DNA of 64,000 nucleotides. It comes from CAVPDE01 sp963702565 (GTDB lineage: Bacteria > Desulfobacterota > DSM-4660 > Desulfatiglandales > HGW-15). The stretch lies in NCBI GenBank assembly GCA_963702565.1, contig CAVPDE010000030.1:1-64000 (forward strand), written 5' to 3'. Shown here in pieces: positions 62,884 through 64,000 of this stretch. Both the position numbers and the translations under genes were made by a program. Position 1 is the stretch's first letter; the number at the start of each line of letters is the position of its first letter. The notes below the pieces were generated by a model. The model saw only the letters and a list, made by a program, of their open reading frames with translations. It made no database searches and was not told the origin of the DNA.

Positions 62884-64000
62884 ATGACAGAAACAAGGAG
62901 GACATACTGTGGCCTGTGCCATCCGCGATGCGGTCTTCTGTTGGAAATGGAAGACGGCAGAGCGGTCAAGGTCACAGGAGACGCGCAGCACCCCATCACC
63001 AGGGGGCGCACGTGCAGTCGCGGAAAACTGATGCTCGACCATGTGTATCACAAGGATCGGCTCAACGCCCCGCTCAAGCGTAAAGGGGAGCGGGGTTCGG
63101 GGCAATGGGAACGCATCGCGTGGAACCGTGCATTGGACGAGGTTGCGGAGAAAATCGCTTCTCTGCGCGACAAACACGGTGCAGAGACCCTGGCCTTCAG
63201 CCATGGTACCAAACGGACCTATCACTGGGACGAGCGAAGGTTCTTCAACCTTTTTGGCTCACCCAATATCTTCGGGGCTAACAATGTCTGCATGTGCCCG
63301 AGCCAGGCTGTCGAATACGCCACCTACGGCGGCTTTGCCTGGGGCGATGTGATGAAAACAAAGTGCGTGGTATTGTGGGGGCATGCGCCTTCTCACTCCG
63401 ATCCCATCGGTCTGTACGGCATGATTCTCGCGGCCAAGAAAAACGGGGCTCGGCTCATCGTGGTGGACCCCCGTCGCATTCCCGAGGCGGAAAAGGCGGA
63501 CCTGTTCCTCCAAATCCGGCCGGGAACCGATGTGGCCCTGATGCTGGGCTGGCTGAGAGTGATTATCGGGGAGGGGTTGTACGACCGGGATTTCGTGGCA
63601 AAGTGGACCGTCGGATTTGACGATCTGAAGGCAGCTGCAGCGGAGTACACGCCCGAGCGGGTGGCAGCGATCACGTGGCTCACCCCGGAGCAGGTGGTCC
63701 AGTCCGCTAGGCTCTATGCCACGACAAAACCCTCGATGATAACCTGGGGTTTCGGTCTGGACAAGCAGGGTGTCAACGCCACCCAGGCCGCCAGGGCGCG
63801 AACCATCCTGAGGGCGATTACCGGAAACGTGGATGTCCCGGGTGGGGAGCCTCTGGGTTGGGCAGACCCGATCGGCAAGATCATCGGCAATGACGGGTTG
63901 GAGTTCAATGAGGCGCTTCCCCCGGAGCAGCGGGCCAAGCAACTAGGCGCTGATGAATATCCCTTTTTCGGTTTCCCGGGCTGGGAGAAAAACGCGGAGG
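62884..64000 (+). CDS. Acetylene hydratase-like molybdopterin/tungstopterin oxidoreductase, 3' end outside the window
   Basis: At least 372 residues; open from ATG 62884 (GAGGGG upstream) to the window edge. [4Fe-4S] ligands C9-x2-C12-x3-C16 (YCGLCHPRCGLL) and a fourth in GRTCSRGK. Molybdopterin-binding features: QWERIAWNRALDEVAEK, LFGSPNIFGANNVCMCPSQAVEYATYGGFA with a candidate metal-ligand cysteine (MCPS), LIVVDPRRIPEAEKADL, RPGTDVALMLGW, and EALPPEQRAKQLGADEYPFF. The order and the last motif resemble acetylene hydratase and its relatives. The aspartate that follows the second cluster cysteine in that enzyme is His here, so acetylene hydration is unlikely. There is no Tat-type signal, so it is probably cytoplasmic. 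Confidence 0.8.
   Translation, partial: MTETRRTYCGLCHPRCGLLLEMEDGRAVKVTGDAQHPITRGRTCSRGKLMLDHVYHKDRLNAPLKRKGERGSGQWERIAWNRALDEVAEKIASLRDKHGAETLAFSHGTKRTYHWDERRFFNLFGSPNIFGANNVCMCPSQAVEYATYGGFAWGDVMKTKCVVLWGHAPSHSDPIGLYGMILAAKKNGARLIVVDPRRIPEAEKADLFLQIRPGTDVALMLGWLRVIIGEGLYDRDFVAKWTVGFDDLKAAAAEYTPERVAAITWLTPEQVVQSARLYATTKPSMITWGFGLDKQGVNATQAARARTILRAITGNVDVPGGEPLGWADPIGKIIGNDGLEFNEALPPEQRAKQLGADEYPFFGFPGWEKNAE

Overview
The window reads as a chromosome segment of a strictly or mostly anaerobic Desulfobacterota-like bacterium (former Deltaproteobacteria; a Syntrophobacterales or Desulfobacterales relative is my best guess). The basis is the siroheme-dependent Ahb route to heme, an HdrD-like Fe-S protein with two CCG domains, a selenocysteine-type peroxiredoxin, a bd-oxidase-superfamily protein with a C-terminal c-type heme motif, and many dyad-type intergenic repeats. 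No taxonomic search was possible.

Layout. 1-3.6 kb: end of an rRNA operon (tRNA-Ile, tRNA-Ala, 23S, 5S, terminator). 3.74-6.53 kb: an intact IS21-family element with a 6-bp target duplication. 6.6-13.4 kb: housekeeping genes (prmA, thioesterase, MBL hydrolase, mscL, DUF481 porin-like protein, TIGR04076 protein, alpha/beta hydrolase, HtrA protease). 13.7-16.9 kb: an ABC exporter operon of DevCAB/MacAB type. 16.9-17.5 kb: a peroxiredoxin whose peroxidatic cysteine is replaced by an in-frame UGA. 17.5-21.6 kb: a decayed stretch with a truncated uspA, a beta-helix secreted protein, a fragment of its paralogue and a broken hipA. 21.6-25.4 kb: purL-purQ. 25.6-31.5 kb: a ClpX-like ATPase translationally coupled to ahbC, followed by hemB, ahbD and one siroheme decarboxylase subunit. 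32-41.7 kb: HD hydrolase, pyruvate-kinase-C-like protein, HdrD-like protein, gcvPA-gcvPB, M20 peptidase, a small protein behind a structured leader, amidase. 42-45.3 kb: bd-like oxidase pair and an EamA transporter. 45.7-52.9 kb: ferredoxin-like protein, serB, HNH nuclease, a secreted protein behind a sigma-54-type promoter, a spermidine-synthase-like membrane protein, a class II aldolase. 53-56.7 kb: a compact hydrolase cassette (truncated SH3-MBL protein, trypsin-like protease, a free-standing copy of that protease's N-terminal domain, and a C25 caspase-like peptidase). 56.8-64 kb: a stop-containing four-helix-bundle gene, small proteins, two TauE/SafE-type membrane proteins, LDH2-type dehydrogenase, M23 peptidase and the start of an acetylene-hydratase-like molybdopterin or tungstopterin enzyme that runs off the window.

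How the parts fit. Heme made by the Ahb proteins would serve the cytochromes, including the bd-like complex. Redox defence is represented by the Sec-type peroxiredoxin and envelope quality control by HtrA. Intergenic spaces are colonised by at least eight families of short inverted repeats. In several places a repeat supplies or touches the stop codon of the gene before it, which suggests ongoing remodelling of gene ends.

Most worth checking: the UGA peroxiredoxin, the trypsin/caspase cassette, the ClpX-like/AhbC coupling, the bd-like pair and the structured leader at 39.73-39.82 kb. Family assignments rest on motif recognition by eye, not on database searches.
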